A DNA stretch of 64,000 nt from Armigeres subalbatus. Taxonomy: Eukaryota; Arthropoda; Insecta; Diptera; Culicidae. Under the pieces are notes generated by a model that made no database searches, was not told the origin of the DNA, and saw nothing but the letters and a program-made list of their open reading frames with translations. The DNA is taken from the NCBI RefSeq assembly GCF_024139115.2, contig NC_085140.1:235230371-235294370 (forward strand), read 5' to 3'. Below are positions 33,831-44,929 of this stretch, piece by piece. Positions within the stretch are counted from its first letter, which is position 1. Every line of letters starts with the position of its first letter. Both the position numbers and the translations under genes were made by a program.

Positions 33831-33993
33831 TAAGAAGCAAACGGCGCTTGCATCTATTCCTCATATGATCCAACATGACGATGCCTCCACATGAGTAGCT
33901 CTCCGTTGTCGGTCTCCGCTCTGGGTCAACTATGCTGAGTTGCGGTGGCGTGAAGCCACCGACCGTTTACCCTGAGTGATTTATGATTCTTTT

Positions 33994-35740
33994 ATCCTTT
34001 GCATAAAATTACTCCACTTACTTTCCCGGCGACGACGACGACGAGTTACAAACACCCAATCATTATACGTCTAAATCTTATCGTTCTGTTCCGAACAACC
34101 ATTCGACCCAACTCTCCACCAGGTAAAATTACTTTGAAAAATGTTCATAATTTTGTGCTTGGAGCACAGCTATTCCATTGGCACCGTTCTGCTATCGTGC
34201 GGACCAAACGGCGGAAGTTTTCAAAGAGTAAGCAATTTTATAACTTTCCGCACCGGTTGGGACAAAAATCAATTCCATCCATCCTAAATGGTCATAAATT
34301 GTTGCGGGAAATTCACATAACTTTTAACCCTCTTCCTGTACTCATTCTTTCGGTAAGATAAAACCTTTAGGCTCCAACGCTATCGGTGAGGTTTTGTGTG
34401 ATTACAAGTAGGTGTGTTCATAAGGATCATGCGGAAACGGCGGGAAGGAACAATGACTGCCAGCTAAACGATGGAAACTGTGTCACGTGTGGAGAACAGT
34501 GATAAAACTGAGAAGGTAAAAATTCCATGAATCGGTATCGGGATTACGGAGCGGTTCCTCGGAAGGTGTTTTCTTTCATAACACGGTGTCGAGTGAGAAG
34601 AAGTTGATTAAATTTTCTTGTTAGCTGTCAAGAAAAATATTGTTCTACGTGGTAGAAACCAATATCCGAATACTAGAGCTTAAAGTGTGGGGAAGATATC
34701 ACTGCCGCGGGTGGGGTTTAAAACTGGAATCTTGTTGTTTTTCCATCTGTGCTTTGATTTGCCATCAACGAGTTTGTTACGCTGATTTTTTAATAAGGAC
34801 ATATTTTCTTCTAAGCTTTGGCATGCTTTGACAAGATGTTATTATTTCACTTTTCGATTTAAAGTGATCCAATCCGTTGACTGAATAAAACGGCCTAATG
34901 AAATTCAAGGCAAAAGCCAATTTTTCCGCACAAATCTGGAAGACCGTTTTCCAAATCGCTGCCTGAATAAGTAATCACATTAAAGTCGCCTCACAAATGA
35001 AACTCCGGTTTTGAGCGCATTCTTATCATAATACAGCTCCACTTCAATCCGAATGATGTGAACCTTTCCCTTATCCCAGCTTTTAAGAATTACCACAAGA
35101 AAGGAATAATTATCTACCTTCCATGACCAGAAGAGCGCAGTTTATCCTTTTTTCGGGAGCATCCTTTCATTTAATCAAGGAGAATGGAAACAAAAAATAC
35201 GGCCTAGTGCGTTAGCAGAATTACTTATTCCGGTTGCCCGTTCCCATCAACTTGTGACTGGGTATGTAAATAGAGAAAAGGTAGGTTGACTAATTTGTAG
35301 CAAACAAAAAGTATTTCATTGCAAGGACGTTAGGACCCGGTTGGGGAATCCCTTACGTCAACAGATTGACTACGTCGGAAAGGACTGACGTGGATAAGAC
35401 AGGAGCGAGGCCGAGGAATTTAATTTACAAGGAAGCGAGGGCTTGCTTAGTTGACATTGAGCCCTTTTTGGAGCATGGTAGGTATTTGCTTGTTGCTTCA
35501 AGACTTTTCTTTTAGTTTTTTTCTTATCGCTGCCAACCATCAAATTTAATTTAATTCAGAATCATGATCTCTGGAATGGATGATGGCAGTCAACAATTAG
35601 ATAAGCAAACTGTGTGAGAATACGCTCATCGGCGGATAGCTTTGAAAGAGCACTATACAAATACATTACTTGGATAGTCCACTGATTCTATCCCGAAATA
35701 AATCTTCCAGTGTCAGAGCAAACATGTCAAGGTATGTTCA
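33994..35740. other. Intergenic DNA, nothing recognised
   Basis: Largely unique-looking sequence with short frames. No RT, SINE box or terminal inverted repeat was found. It may include host regulatory DNA. Confidence 0.4.
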
Positions 35741-35744
35741 TTTA

Positions 35745-36330
35745 TTTATTATTTCGTTTGACCCAGCAACGGGCCAAAATAGAATCTCACCAGGTTCACA
35801 CCTTGACACCGTGAAGCTCGTCCATTTCCCATAGGAATGTCTCAACATGAAAGCCGAGTTGGGTAACAGCGATTTCTAGATAAGCTGCTAGCAGATTGTC
35901 TCTATTTGGATGGATGCTATCTCTTCGTTTTGCGGTGTCAGATATATGAACTACATTGGTCAGCCTTCCCCTGCGAACGACTGAATAGAGGGCTATCTTT
36001 GGGACCAGGATGCCAACTTTGCTGGGAAGCGAAGAGCCTGAAATGCCATTCATTTCATTACGGCAATTTGGGGCATGCTCTCGGGGACCTTTTCCCATCA
36101 CTACTGTTGAGAGTGATGAACGGAGCTGGAATCAGTTTGAAAACGCATGGTAGCGTATTATTTTTACCGCCACATTGGATAAAGGGTTGGTCGGGGAGGC
36201 ATATCGAGGTTGTAGGAAGCGTTGGCCCGTAGTGGGAAATTGGCACTCCCATGCCACATCTGAGCTGGTCTAGTGGAGAAGTGCTAACTTGAGAACTGTC
36301 AACAGACCATGTCTTGTCGATTTTCATTTA
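35745..36330 (-). mobile_element. Possible 5'-truncated retroposon
   Basis: On the minus strand a GC-richer block ends in GGTCAAACGAAATAATAAATAAAT, quoted in part, an A-rich tail-like terminus, and contains open frames (35796-36101 and 36058-36327) whose residues (for example TQLGFHVET and SVVRRGRLTNVVHISDTAK) I do not recognise. The tail and abrupt composition change suggest retroposition. It could instead be a host exon. Confidence 0.3.
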
Positions 36331-36772
36331 CTGAAGATGTGGACATCTGGTGAATAATTCATGTTATCATCTGTGTTTAGATGCTCCGAAAATCGATACC
36401 AATCTGCATCTGAATGCAATTCGTTTTCGTGTTTGATCGCTCAAACGACATAGTTATAGTTTACAAGAAAGTTGGCCTTAAATATTTGCACATTAGCTCT
36501 CGTCTGGAAGATAAGTGTATTTGATTTAATCTATTTGAATAGTACAAATTCATTCTTTATTCTTTCAAAGACAAATCCACTAGGCAAGCTCTATACGATA
36601 TTTATCATGTCCTAGTTTTGAACATTATCAACAAAACTGAGCTGAAGAAAATCTAAGCCAGACATCATAGATAAACACTAGGGTTAAAGCAGGTATTTTC
36701 GTCTGCGTTTTTATTTTTGTCAAAGTCTCGAAAACTAATAGAATTTTATCTCGAAAACCAATAAAACCAATA

Positions 36773-36966
36773 CAGTCAAACCTCCATGAGTCGATATTGA
36801 AGGGACCATCGACTTATGGAAATATCGAGATGTGGAATAGAAAATCCTCGGGAAGCTGTTTGAAGGGACCATCACAGTAGCCCAGAAAATATTTTTTAAT
36901 ATGGCATAATTTGCTTCCATGAGTCGATATCAAGTCATAGAACATCGACTCATGGAGGTTTAACTG
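36773..36966. mobile_element. Tc1/mariner-type MITE (194 bp)
   Basis: The termini CAGTCAAACCTCCATGAGTC and GACTCATGGAGGTTTAACTG are inverted repeats of about 20 bp with one or two differences, flanked by TA on both sides (36771-36772 and 36967-36968). CAGT...ACTG with TA duplication is the Tc1/mariner pattern. A second internal pair (CCATGAGTCGATAT) adds to the palindrome. No coding capacity. Confidence 0.85.
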
Positions 36967-37162
36967 TAATGTTTTTCCAAATTCAACCGTACTAAATCGT
37001 AAGTTTAGGAGATACGTTCTGCTATAGTGGAGTTCTAGCAAATGGACGATCATCGAGGGAAAGTAAATTTTCCCAAAGTGTAGTGGGATTGATTAATCAT
37101 TAAAGTACAACGGGTCTCCTCTGGCATTTTTTTTTTCTTTGTAAAAGTGATTTTTTTTTTCA
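36967..37162. other. AT-rich spacer
   Basis: Nothing recognised apart from T-runs just left of the hAT-like element. Confidence 0.4.
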
Positions 37163-37566
37163 TATTAAATCAGTGATCCCCAAAGTGCGGCTCTCGAAGC
37201 CTTTTGCTGCGGCCCGCGAAGGATTTCAGAATATGCATTGCATGTGGCCCGTTGATGAGCATTAGATGTCACGAAATGCTTTTCATCATGCCCAGTTTTT
37301 TTTTGTTGTGCTCAGGGAATTTGTCACATCATTACGATGTTTAAGCACCATCATGATTAATTAAATTTATTACGTAGGACAACAACAAACAACTTCGAAG
37401 GTATTGCCCTGGGCTATGAAAATAGCAAATTCGTCCATTTTTTCACAGATTCAAACGAACTAAATGTTGAACTTGAGGTCAAAATTATGTTGGCATACAC
37501 TGCTCTGAAATAAGGAATCTTTCAATACCAGTTAGGATTCAAAATTCAAATTGCTTTATTTTTAAG

Positions 37567-37961
37567 CAAGGATGTTATTGATCATTTAGTAGTTTGTCAA
37601 TAACTCATTCCAGAAGCTGGATTTCAAAATGTGTTGTATGGTGGACTTCTATTGCGAAGGTTTTTCTACAACTCTGCCTAATGGTTCGTTGTAAGAATTC
37701 TAACGGAGTTATAACGCTAGTTGCAATAACTTAAACTAAATGATTGGAATTTTGTTATCATTTAGTCGTAACTTAGAAACTATAGTTATAACTCCGTTAC
37801 TAGTGGAGTTCAAAAAACGAACCATCAGGCAGAGTTGTAGAAAATCATTCGCACTAGAAGTCCACCATACAACATATTTTGAAATTCAGCTTCTGGGATG
37901 TGTTACTGACAAACTACTAAATGATCGAACGCAAATTACTGAATGATCGTTAACATCCTTG
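37567..37961. mobile_element. Palindromic MITE
   Basis: CAAGGATGTTA at the left and TAACATCCTTG at the right start two arms of about 150 bp. Inward both show GATCATTTAGTAGTTTGTC, a TCCAGAAGCTG-type block, ATGGTGGACTTCTA and CAACTCTGCCTGATGGTTCG in inverted order. The centre also pairs (GGAGTTATAAC). No coding capacity. Nested in the 37171-41808 element. Confidence 0.8.
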
Positions 37962-38554
37962 GTTTAGTATAGTTCCATTCCGGCAATGCTTAACAATTAA
38001 ATGCGACGAAACAAATAAAAGACAGCCTAGGCTATCCAGTTAGAGTTGTTTGCAATTGTTCTTCTCGGTACTGTGTAATCAGGTGTCCGAGGTTTGAATC
38101 GTTATGTCCGAAATATGAATCCAATGCAGCTGCTGTCCGAGGTTTAAATGAAACAGAAGCCGAAATTCTTCATAATTTGCCATTCTACGCAATAACTCGC
38201 ACGTATTAAACACGGAGTGCAAAAGTGAATGATATATTTTATGCTTGCAATGGTGATTTGAACGTGACTTGAAATGTTTATTAACAGACTGTTTTTATAT
38301 CAGAAAATGCTTAAGCGTCCGAAGTTTGATTTTGCACGGTAATCCAAAACATTCTGGAGTTCACCTCACGGTATCTATTAGATCAATCAAAGCTTTTGCA
38401 ATGTTCTCATCTTCTGCATACACCCAATCTGGCTCAATAAGCGTAAGGTACACTGGGGGAAGTGGAAAAGGAAATGTCGATAGTTCATGTTTAAATTATT
38501 GTGAAACCAGTTTGTATGATCTAAATGTAAATAATCTTTAACAAATAATCAATT

Positions 38555-38682
38555 TGTCATAAGACGAGTTTATACAATCCCATTGAATTCCACCACTTAA
38601 TTGTATCTTGACAGATACGTATTTCGACCTCAACAGTAAGGCCGTCTTCAGTGTCTCGATTGTATAAACTCGTCTTATGACA
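38555..38682 (-). ncRNA. Hammerhead-like RNA with 25-bp closing stem (Penelope-type remnant)
   Basis: Outer arms 38555-38579 and 38658-38682 are perfect 25-bp inverted repeats (ends TGTCATAAGACGAG). Inside, on the minus strand, the order is GAGACA, CTGAAGA (38645-38651), an extra C, GGCCT...AGGTC (stem II with one G-U), GAAA, a two-base-pair stem III candidate closing ACGT, C, then UGUC that pairs exactly with GACA (stem I). The long arms extend stem I after an internal loop. This is the layout of a type I hammerhead with short stem III, as reported for Penelope-like elements. The extra nucleotide before stem II leaves activity open. A relative lies at 12848-12966. Confidence 0.55.
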
Positions 38683-40517
38683 AGTGAAGACATTCCACCG
38701 AAAAGCTCAAAATAATTTTCTTATCAAATAATCAATTTTGTACCAGCTGTCTGGTAATTCATACCATTTTGGTCACTTCAAATTTACGGAAATAGATTTG
38801 AAAATTAGGAGTTGTTTTTCCACTTAACCCAGTGAAATGGGGTAAGTGGAAAACCCAAGTTATCTTGACCTTCAATTTGTAACAAGGTTACAAGAAGGAA
38901 TTGTTTAAAATAAAATAAATTGGTTGGACTTTACACTCCTCGGGTTAAAAGAGAGCTGAAAGTCCAACACTTGCAAATAGGGGTAAGATTTGAATTTTAG
39001 AATTTTAATCGACCGCAGCGCTATGTGTGGCGAGAATTTGAAGCGTCCCTTTTTTTTAACGGTTCGCGAAGCAGATCACATCGCTCCGCTCCAGAATTGG
39101 ACAGTATGGCCAATGGTCTAGAAAAAAAAGATGATTTGCTAAATTTGGAAGTAGATGTATGTGTGGGAATCTCGCGGTTACGCAATGGCCAAGGTAAAGG
39201 TCATCTATTTTTAGTCCAAGTATCTTTCTTTCTCGAGTCGTTCGGCATATAGAACGGACGTAGGTCCCAAAGATAGTGGAAGCAAAATATTACTAGTTGC
39301 TAGCCAATCGCTAGTTATATTGTTAGTAGTATAAAAAGCAAAAAGCTTCCAATATTATAAATTTTAATTTATATTGTATCCCATAGTTCTCGAGAGTTGT
39401 CCAAGTGGTTGAGGACGTGATAAAAGCCCCAAGTGCGCCTAGTTATTTTTACTGAAAATGTTAGTTTTTGTAAGAGAGTTAGTGTTTCCTATTTTAATGT
39501 TCAATGTCTGTAGATTAACGAAAGAATTCGGTGATTGAAATTGCTCGAGGTCAAGGTAAATGTTCGACACAAATAATCTAGACCATGGGACCGAAATTTT
39601 AATGTTGTGTGTTATCGCTTGAAGAACAAAATATCCTTCAAGCGAAGGTGTTTCGTCCGTGTAGACGTAGGGGGTTACGCACATCGCGTGGCCTCTGGGA
39701 AGGTCCGAAGACTCGTCCGCTTGTAGCTGGTCTCGCGGCGGGTTAGTGATCAAGCCCCAGCGCATCTACGGGCCATCGGAAGTGACCACTGCTTCCGGGG
39801 TGTCAGCCGGTCGTCAATAGCCGGCCACACTCCATTGTTGGCCTCGAAGCAGCACTCGCGAGTGGAAGAAGCGGGCCCACCAACGAACTACCCTGGTGTG
39901 CACGGGTCGTAATTCGAGACACCCACCACTGAAAGCATCGCATCGAGCAGCAGGTATCCTTCAGCGAAGCATCACAAACAGGTCAGAGATCTCATTTTTT
40001 GTATTGCAAAATATTTAAAACCTTGACCACCGGTACCGCCCCAAGAGAGATTAGAATACTGGGGTCGCTCCCCATAGGCTAAATGAATAAAAAAGGGAGT
40101 TGAACTCAATTACTTTGAAGGGTCAGTAAAGAAGAGCCGAACCCTGTAGATTAAGCGATCTATTGAAACCAAAAATTTTTTAATTCCGCCCGCTCGAACT
40201 GTTGAACGAGGAGAGAAAAGCGATAATCGAGTTTTTTTAGTATTGCATGCGTTATTTTGATTCCGCGTTGATCACCCCGTCTGACAATAGAGTTTGGAGA
40301 ATGTGAGGTGGTACGATTCGCCGGTTCGGTTGTTTTTTTGAAGGACTCGCCTTGGGGAGTCTCGCCGGGATACAAATCTTGCCTCTTCGCATGCAGGTGA
40401 AACTTTTTGCCTGCTTGGCGCTTAAGCGATGTGGTTACTCCAACCGATTCGGACGGCGAAGCTAGCCAACCGTTACAAATTGTGATGAGTAGTGACATAT
40501 CATTCCATTCCCCTTTT
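38683..40517. other. Interior of the hAT-like element, mostly unassigned
   Basis: Includes an AT-rich part with GGGGTAAGTGGAAAA-type words, an open frame at 39025-39252 with no known domain, a GC-rich stretch 39660-39960, and a minus-strand frame at 40160-40498 (112 codons, basic, unrecognised). 39240-40020 could be part of an LTR or a second insertion, but no matching end was found. Confidence 0.35.
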
Positions 40518-40598
40518 TAAATTCAGCTTTTGGAATGAGTTATTGACAGACTATTAAATGATCGAACGCAAATTACTAAATGATCGATAACATCCTTG
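40518..40598 (+). mobile_element. Right-end fragment of the 37.6-kb palindromic MITE
   Basis: AAATTCAGCTTTTGGAATGA to TAACATCCTTG matches the last 80 bp of the 37567-37961 MITE, including GATCGAACGCAAATTACT. The left part is absent. Confidence 0.75.
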
Positions 40599-40801
40599 TT
40601 TTTAAGATCCAGAAAATAAGCTGCTCAGCCAATAGAAGATCGTATATGATGTCACATAAGATGCTAAAGTGGAGGCCAGATAGGAACTTCTCCATACAAT
40701 TTGTACGTATATCGCCTCCAATTGAGCATCTTATGATGAATCATATACGTTTTTGTGTAAACTGGGTGAATATCAACGTACTTTACGCTACCTAAAATAT
40801 A

Positions 40802-41262
40802 AAAAAACCCAATTTAATTCACCGAGTGGTGATACTGCCTTTCTCGCATTTAGCCAAGTCACCAACCTTATATGGGACTTATATAGTTCGATTCCATTTT
40901 CTTGATAACTTTTAAACACAATGGTCAATTGTTATCAAATTCAATAGTGATCAACAAAGCTTTGTCCCCTGTCGAATGCAATTTGTTGCGAGAAAATCGG
41001 TTAAGAATTACTATATGAAAAAGTGGCTAATGTTTTTCGGTTTTCGTGTGCACACACACACACATACACACGGACAGACAGACATTTGTTCAGTTCGACG
41101 AGCTGAGTTGATTGGTATATAACATCATGGGTCTCCGAGACTTCTATAAAAAGTTCGATTTTGGAGTGAAATGATAGCCTTTCGGTACAACTTTGTTGTA
41201 CGAGAAAGGCAAAAATCTTTTTTTTTGTTCAATGACACAGAATTGGGAGATTTAAATATTTC
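40802..41262 (+). mobile_element. MITE with TGCCTTTCTCG termini and (CA)n core
   Basis: Begins AACCCAATTTAATTCACCGA, then TGCCTTTCTCG, and has the inverted CGAGAAAGGCA at about 41200-41210. A CACACACACACATACACACGG run is followed by GACAGACAGACATTTGTTCA. A second copy in reverse orientation at 57780-58563 shares both ends and the (CA)n core. Nested in the 37171-41808 element. No coding capacity. Confidence 0.7.
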
Positions 41263-41816
41263 AACTGCCCAAAAAGGAAATAAAATGATCAGAATCAAAT
41301 CAAAGCTTATCAAAATGTCTTTATTCCACGATTTTAAGCGCATTTGCATATTGAAAGCCCTTGATCCGATAGAATGAGGTTAAGGAATCTTTACTGTTTT
41401 ATATTGAACAATAATCCTTCAACAAAAATTCAAAATCTTAGAATCGGACGACATTATGATCATTTGGAAAAATAGCTTAATATATGTTCTGCAAACTATG
41501 CTGAAAACATATTGTTGCGAAAAGATGTTTATCGTGTCAAGTCCGCATCCACAAAAGTATCTGTTAGTATCAACTAAAAGTTAGCTATGGCGAGAAAACC
41601 CGTAGAATAAAATTTGGTTACAAGTATGTTATTTGAAGAAGATTCATCACAACAAATTTTATTTAAATGTGAAATAGATAGGTAATATAAATAGCCGCAA
41701 AATTCTACATGAAATAAAAAACATATGTTTCAAATGTACTGTGGGCCGTTTCAACAGTCCAAAATTACTATGCGGCCCTTGATAGCCTAAGCATGCTGGG
41801 GACCACTGTATTAAAT

Positions 41817-42765
41817 CCACTGTAAAATTAAAACCGCCGGTGCTAAAATATAGTTTCACCGATAATCAAGCTGCAATTCCGCACAGTTATTATAAGACCC
41901 AAAAAGCTTCCAAAAACATAACTAGCGGACTATTTTTCCATATATTGATTAGTTATTGGAAATGGAATCTGAAATTTGAAATTTTTATTTTAGATTTGTT
42001 GCCATGAATGCTTGAAATTGCACATTATTGAAAATAAATTGGTTCTTTTTAGCATCGTTTTGTGTAAAAGATGGTTAATCCGTAATTTCATCTGTGTGCA
42101 AAACATAACCGCTTGGCCGCGCCTGGATAAAAAACATAATAGGATTGACCTTTTCCGTCAGAATTTGTAGCTCGTTTTATTATCACAATCGATTTTTTGG
42201 CTTATTTAAGGTCAACATTCCCAAGAGCCCATATTTTTTGAAGCCTCTAACTCTTTTTAATCGAAAACAAAAACCGAAAAAGTGCTGCACGTGTGAACCG
42301 GCCTGGAAAATTCACCCGATGTGCGTTCAAAAGCGGGCTTCTTTGGGAAAGTTGGACTCAAATAAGCCTAAGAATCGATTCAGCAAATAAAAAATTTTGA
42401 CGGGAAAGATCAATTACAATAAAATATCATAAAAATACAATTTACTTTAGTGGTAAACAATAAACTCTATTGTTCTTATATTATACCAATTAGGTTGCCA
42501 TATTGTTGATTCTATAGACATACACTAGGTTCTATTGCCAGTGAAATGTTGGCAATGGCAAAACTTACTTTTGCATATAAACGATACCTAATGATCCATA
42601 AGAATAGTTCAGGAACCACCATAGATCCACAAGAAAAATATGTTCCGTTAGACATGATTTGGGATCCTACATTAAGAGATATGCGAAGGCGGCTATCTTG
42701 ATCCAATCGATCAATGAGAACTGTCAAAATCTGAGCCAAATGAACATTGTTATTGTTGCAGATTG
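41817..42765. other. AT-rich intergenic DNA
   Basis: Short frames only; no motif, terminal repeat or RNA gene recognised. Confidence 0.45.
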
Positions 42766-43065
42766 AATAGTATTACGATTTTGGGATTTCTTCAGGAACT
42801 CTTTTGAAATTCTTTTGAAAATCAATTCAGGTTCCTCTTTAAAATTATCTCCAGAAATGTTTTTGGCAATCTTCCAGAAATTGTTTTCTAGAAATTACTC
42901 CAGGAACTTCATCTAAAAATAATCTAGGGATTCCTTCAAAAATTTATTTGGATGTTTCTCCTCTAGGTATTAATTTTGAAATTGCTTACAGAATTCGTTT
43001 TAGATTTTTCTTTAGGAATTCCATCGGATCGGATTCCATCGGGTGTGTAACTTCAACTGTCACGA
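42766..43065. repeat. Degenerate GGAATTTC-type repeat, first arm
   Basis: Units such as GGGATTTCTTCAGGAACTC, TTCCAGAAATTG and TTCTTTAGGAATTCCATCGG recur with a period of about 12-24 bp. The plus-strand polarity matches the left arm of the 9.1-12 kb foldback. Strongly diverged. Confidence 0.6.
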
Positions 43066-43112
43066 ATGATTTTTTGTAGGTACATTTCTTCCACTGTCAC
43101 TTGTAAGTATAT

Positions 43113-43720
43113 GTGAACCGGTGCCAGCAAAAGTGGTACATGTTACATTAAGTAAATTTTTCAGGAGACGCATTTTCCCAAAAACATCGAATAATAAATT
43201 CATATTTGCAATTTTTTGCAATTAAACTGTACCAACATGTTATGACTGATGTGCCTAAAGATAGCAGTGAAAAATAAGCGAAGTTTATGACAAATTTCAA
43301 GTTTATTGGAGCAAATTGCACATGTACCACTATTAATGGGAACAAAAGGAAACAGAAACCGAAAAACGTTGACAGTAAAAGTGGTACATGTACATTTTCA
43401 AAATCATTCTAAACGGCAGAAAACTATCTTGAAATTCAAAATAGGATTAAAATCTGTTGTGAAAACAGTCATGTTGCCGAATTTTCTTTTAAATAAGCTG
43501 ATTTTAGTGGGTGGAACTGTACATGTACCACTTTTTCTGGCAACGAAATGGCCATTGTGATATATACCAGAAAATAAAATGTGCAAAACTCCAGATTTAG
43601 TTGCCAAAATTCACTTTTTCGTTATTCCCTTACTAGATCTTTGCAAATAGAAGCCGTTCGTGTAAAAAACTCAAAATTGACAAAAATGGTTTATGTACCA
43701 CTTTCGCTGGCACCGGTTCA
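43113..43720. mobile_element. DNA element with TGAACCGGTGCCAGC ends
   Basis: TGAACCGGTGCCAGCAAAAG at the left and CTTTCGCTGGCACCGGTTCA at the right are inverted repeats of about 28 bp running on into GTGGTACAT. The subterminal word AGTGGTACATGT or its complement recurs at about 43128, 43314, 43378, 43517 and 43693. Non-coding, about 608 bp. It lies between the two GGAATTTC-type arms. Target duplication not resolved. Confidence 0.75.
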
Positions 43721-43954
43721 TGTATTTGATGGCAATGTCGCTATTTTCACTTTGGGAAGATCCATTAATTAAGTAACGCGAAAATCGGCCATTTTCAACC
43801 CCCTCCACCTCACTTTTTGTATGAGACATTCAAAAAATATATATTTATGGATGTTCGCTTTCACAAACTCTCCTATTCTGAATTATCTATTGGTAAACTG
43901 TAAATAGGGTTATTATTACTAAAATTTAAAAAAAAAAACAGTCGTCTAACAAAC

Positions 43955-44545
43955 AATGGAATCATTGAAAACATTTTCGAGAGAATCCCTCAAGGAATTT
44001 CTGATGAAATTTCTATAAGAATTTCCAAAGGAATTCTTGAAGGGAGCTTTTGGAGGATTTTCTGAACATATTTCTGAAGGAACTCTGAAAGGCTTATTTG
44101 ATGGAATTACTGGAGAATTCGAGAATGCCAGAAAGAAATTTAAAAAAAAACTGAAGTAATTTTCGAAAGAATGGAGTTTCCGAAGAAATGGTTGAAGGAT
44201 TTTCCGTAGAAATTCCATAAAAGGTTCCCAAAAGAGTAGCGGAATGAATTTTTGAAAAAATATTCGAAGAAATGTTCAGGGAATCCTTAAGTTTTATTCC
44301 AAAGGAATTTCTAGAGCAACTTCTGAAGGAATTTCTAAATAAATTTTATTAAGGAATTACCCAAGGTTTTATCTAAATGAATTTTCGATAAAAATTGGTA
44401 TCTATTTCCGAACAAATTTTCGGGTAAGTAAATTTCTGGAGGAGTTTTAGAATAAATTCCTGGAGGAATTTTCAACAGAATGCATGGAGGAATTTCGAAT
44501 AAAGATCCTTAAGGATTTCTGGATGAATTTTAAAAATAATTCCTA
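43955..44545. repeat. Degenerate GGAATTTC-type repeat, second arm
   Basis: Units such as AAGGAATTTCTGATGAAATT and GAAGGAATTTCTAGAGCAAC recur for about 590 bp. Polarity is opposite to 42766-43065, so together they resemble the two arms of a foldback like the one at 8931-12466, with the 43113-43720 element in the spacer. Outer termini were not found. Confidence 0.6.
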
Positions 44546-44929
44546 GCAGTATTTACGAAAAAAAAGTTGTCTCCTGTTGGAATGTCTGTATGATGTTGAA
44601 TTATTGTTGAATTTTTCAATAAATTTTTGAAGTAACTCCTTCTACGATTTCCAGACGACAAAATACAATCAAAATTTCGTAATATTTGAAACTGCCTAAA
44701 GTGAGCCAAGTAAGGATTTAAGTATTCAATGTTATCAAATCTTCGTAGTTCCAGAACTATTATTACTGTCGCCTTCAGTGAAAACAATGTTAAATATCAA
44801 TTTCCTTCCAAAATTATGTATACCTTATTTCAAAGAATAATAAAATCATCTGCACCATATATAACATAAAACCGTGAAACCCTGGAAAAACCTGGAAAAA
44901 ATTATTTTGTAGATGAGTCGCCACCCTAG

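Larger units (their letters stand above)
31771..33985 (-). mobile_element. R1-clade retrotransposon, internally deleted, with likely TSD
   Basis: ATTCTTTT occurs at both sides (31763-31770 and 33986-33993), a probable target duplication. The minus strand begins with a 5' leader (GTCGGTGGCTTCACGCCACC), then an ORF1 (gag-like) region, then abruptly the Cys-rich C-terminus of ORF2, a 3' UTR, and ends TTGCTTAGGAAGAAAAAAAA. Endonuclease and RT are missing, so about 2.2 kb remain. The same 3' region occurs at 20195-20825. Confidence 0.75.
37171..41808. mobile_element. 4.6-kb hAT-like element with perfect 8-bp TSD
   Basis: The left end CAGTGATCCCCAAAGTGCGG and right end (inverted) CAGTGGTCCCCAGCATGC are similar termini, each followed by a GCGGCCC-type block. 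They are flanked by the identical TATTAAAT at 37163-37170 and 41809-41816. Such CAGTG.TCCCC ends and 8-bp duplication are typical of hAT elements. No hAT transposase motif is readable, and the interior is filled by later insertions (37567-37961, 38555-38682, 40518-40598, 40802-41262). It may be a relic of an autonomous copy or a non-autonomous derivative. Confidence 0.85.

Noticed and set aside
40160..40498. 112-codon basic minus frame as a possible hAT transposase
   Set aside because: No hAT dimerisation (hATC) or BED zinc-finger motif readable.
41047..41090. (CA)n microsatellite as an independent feature
   Set aside because: It is an integral part of the TGCCTTTCTCG MITE, since the second copy at 57.97 kb carries it at the same place.
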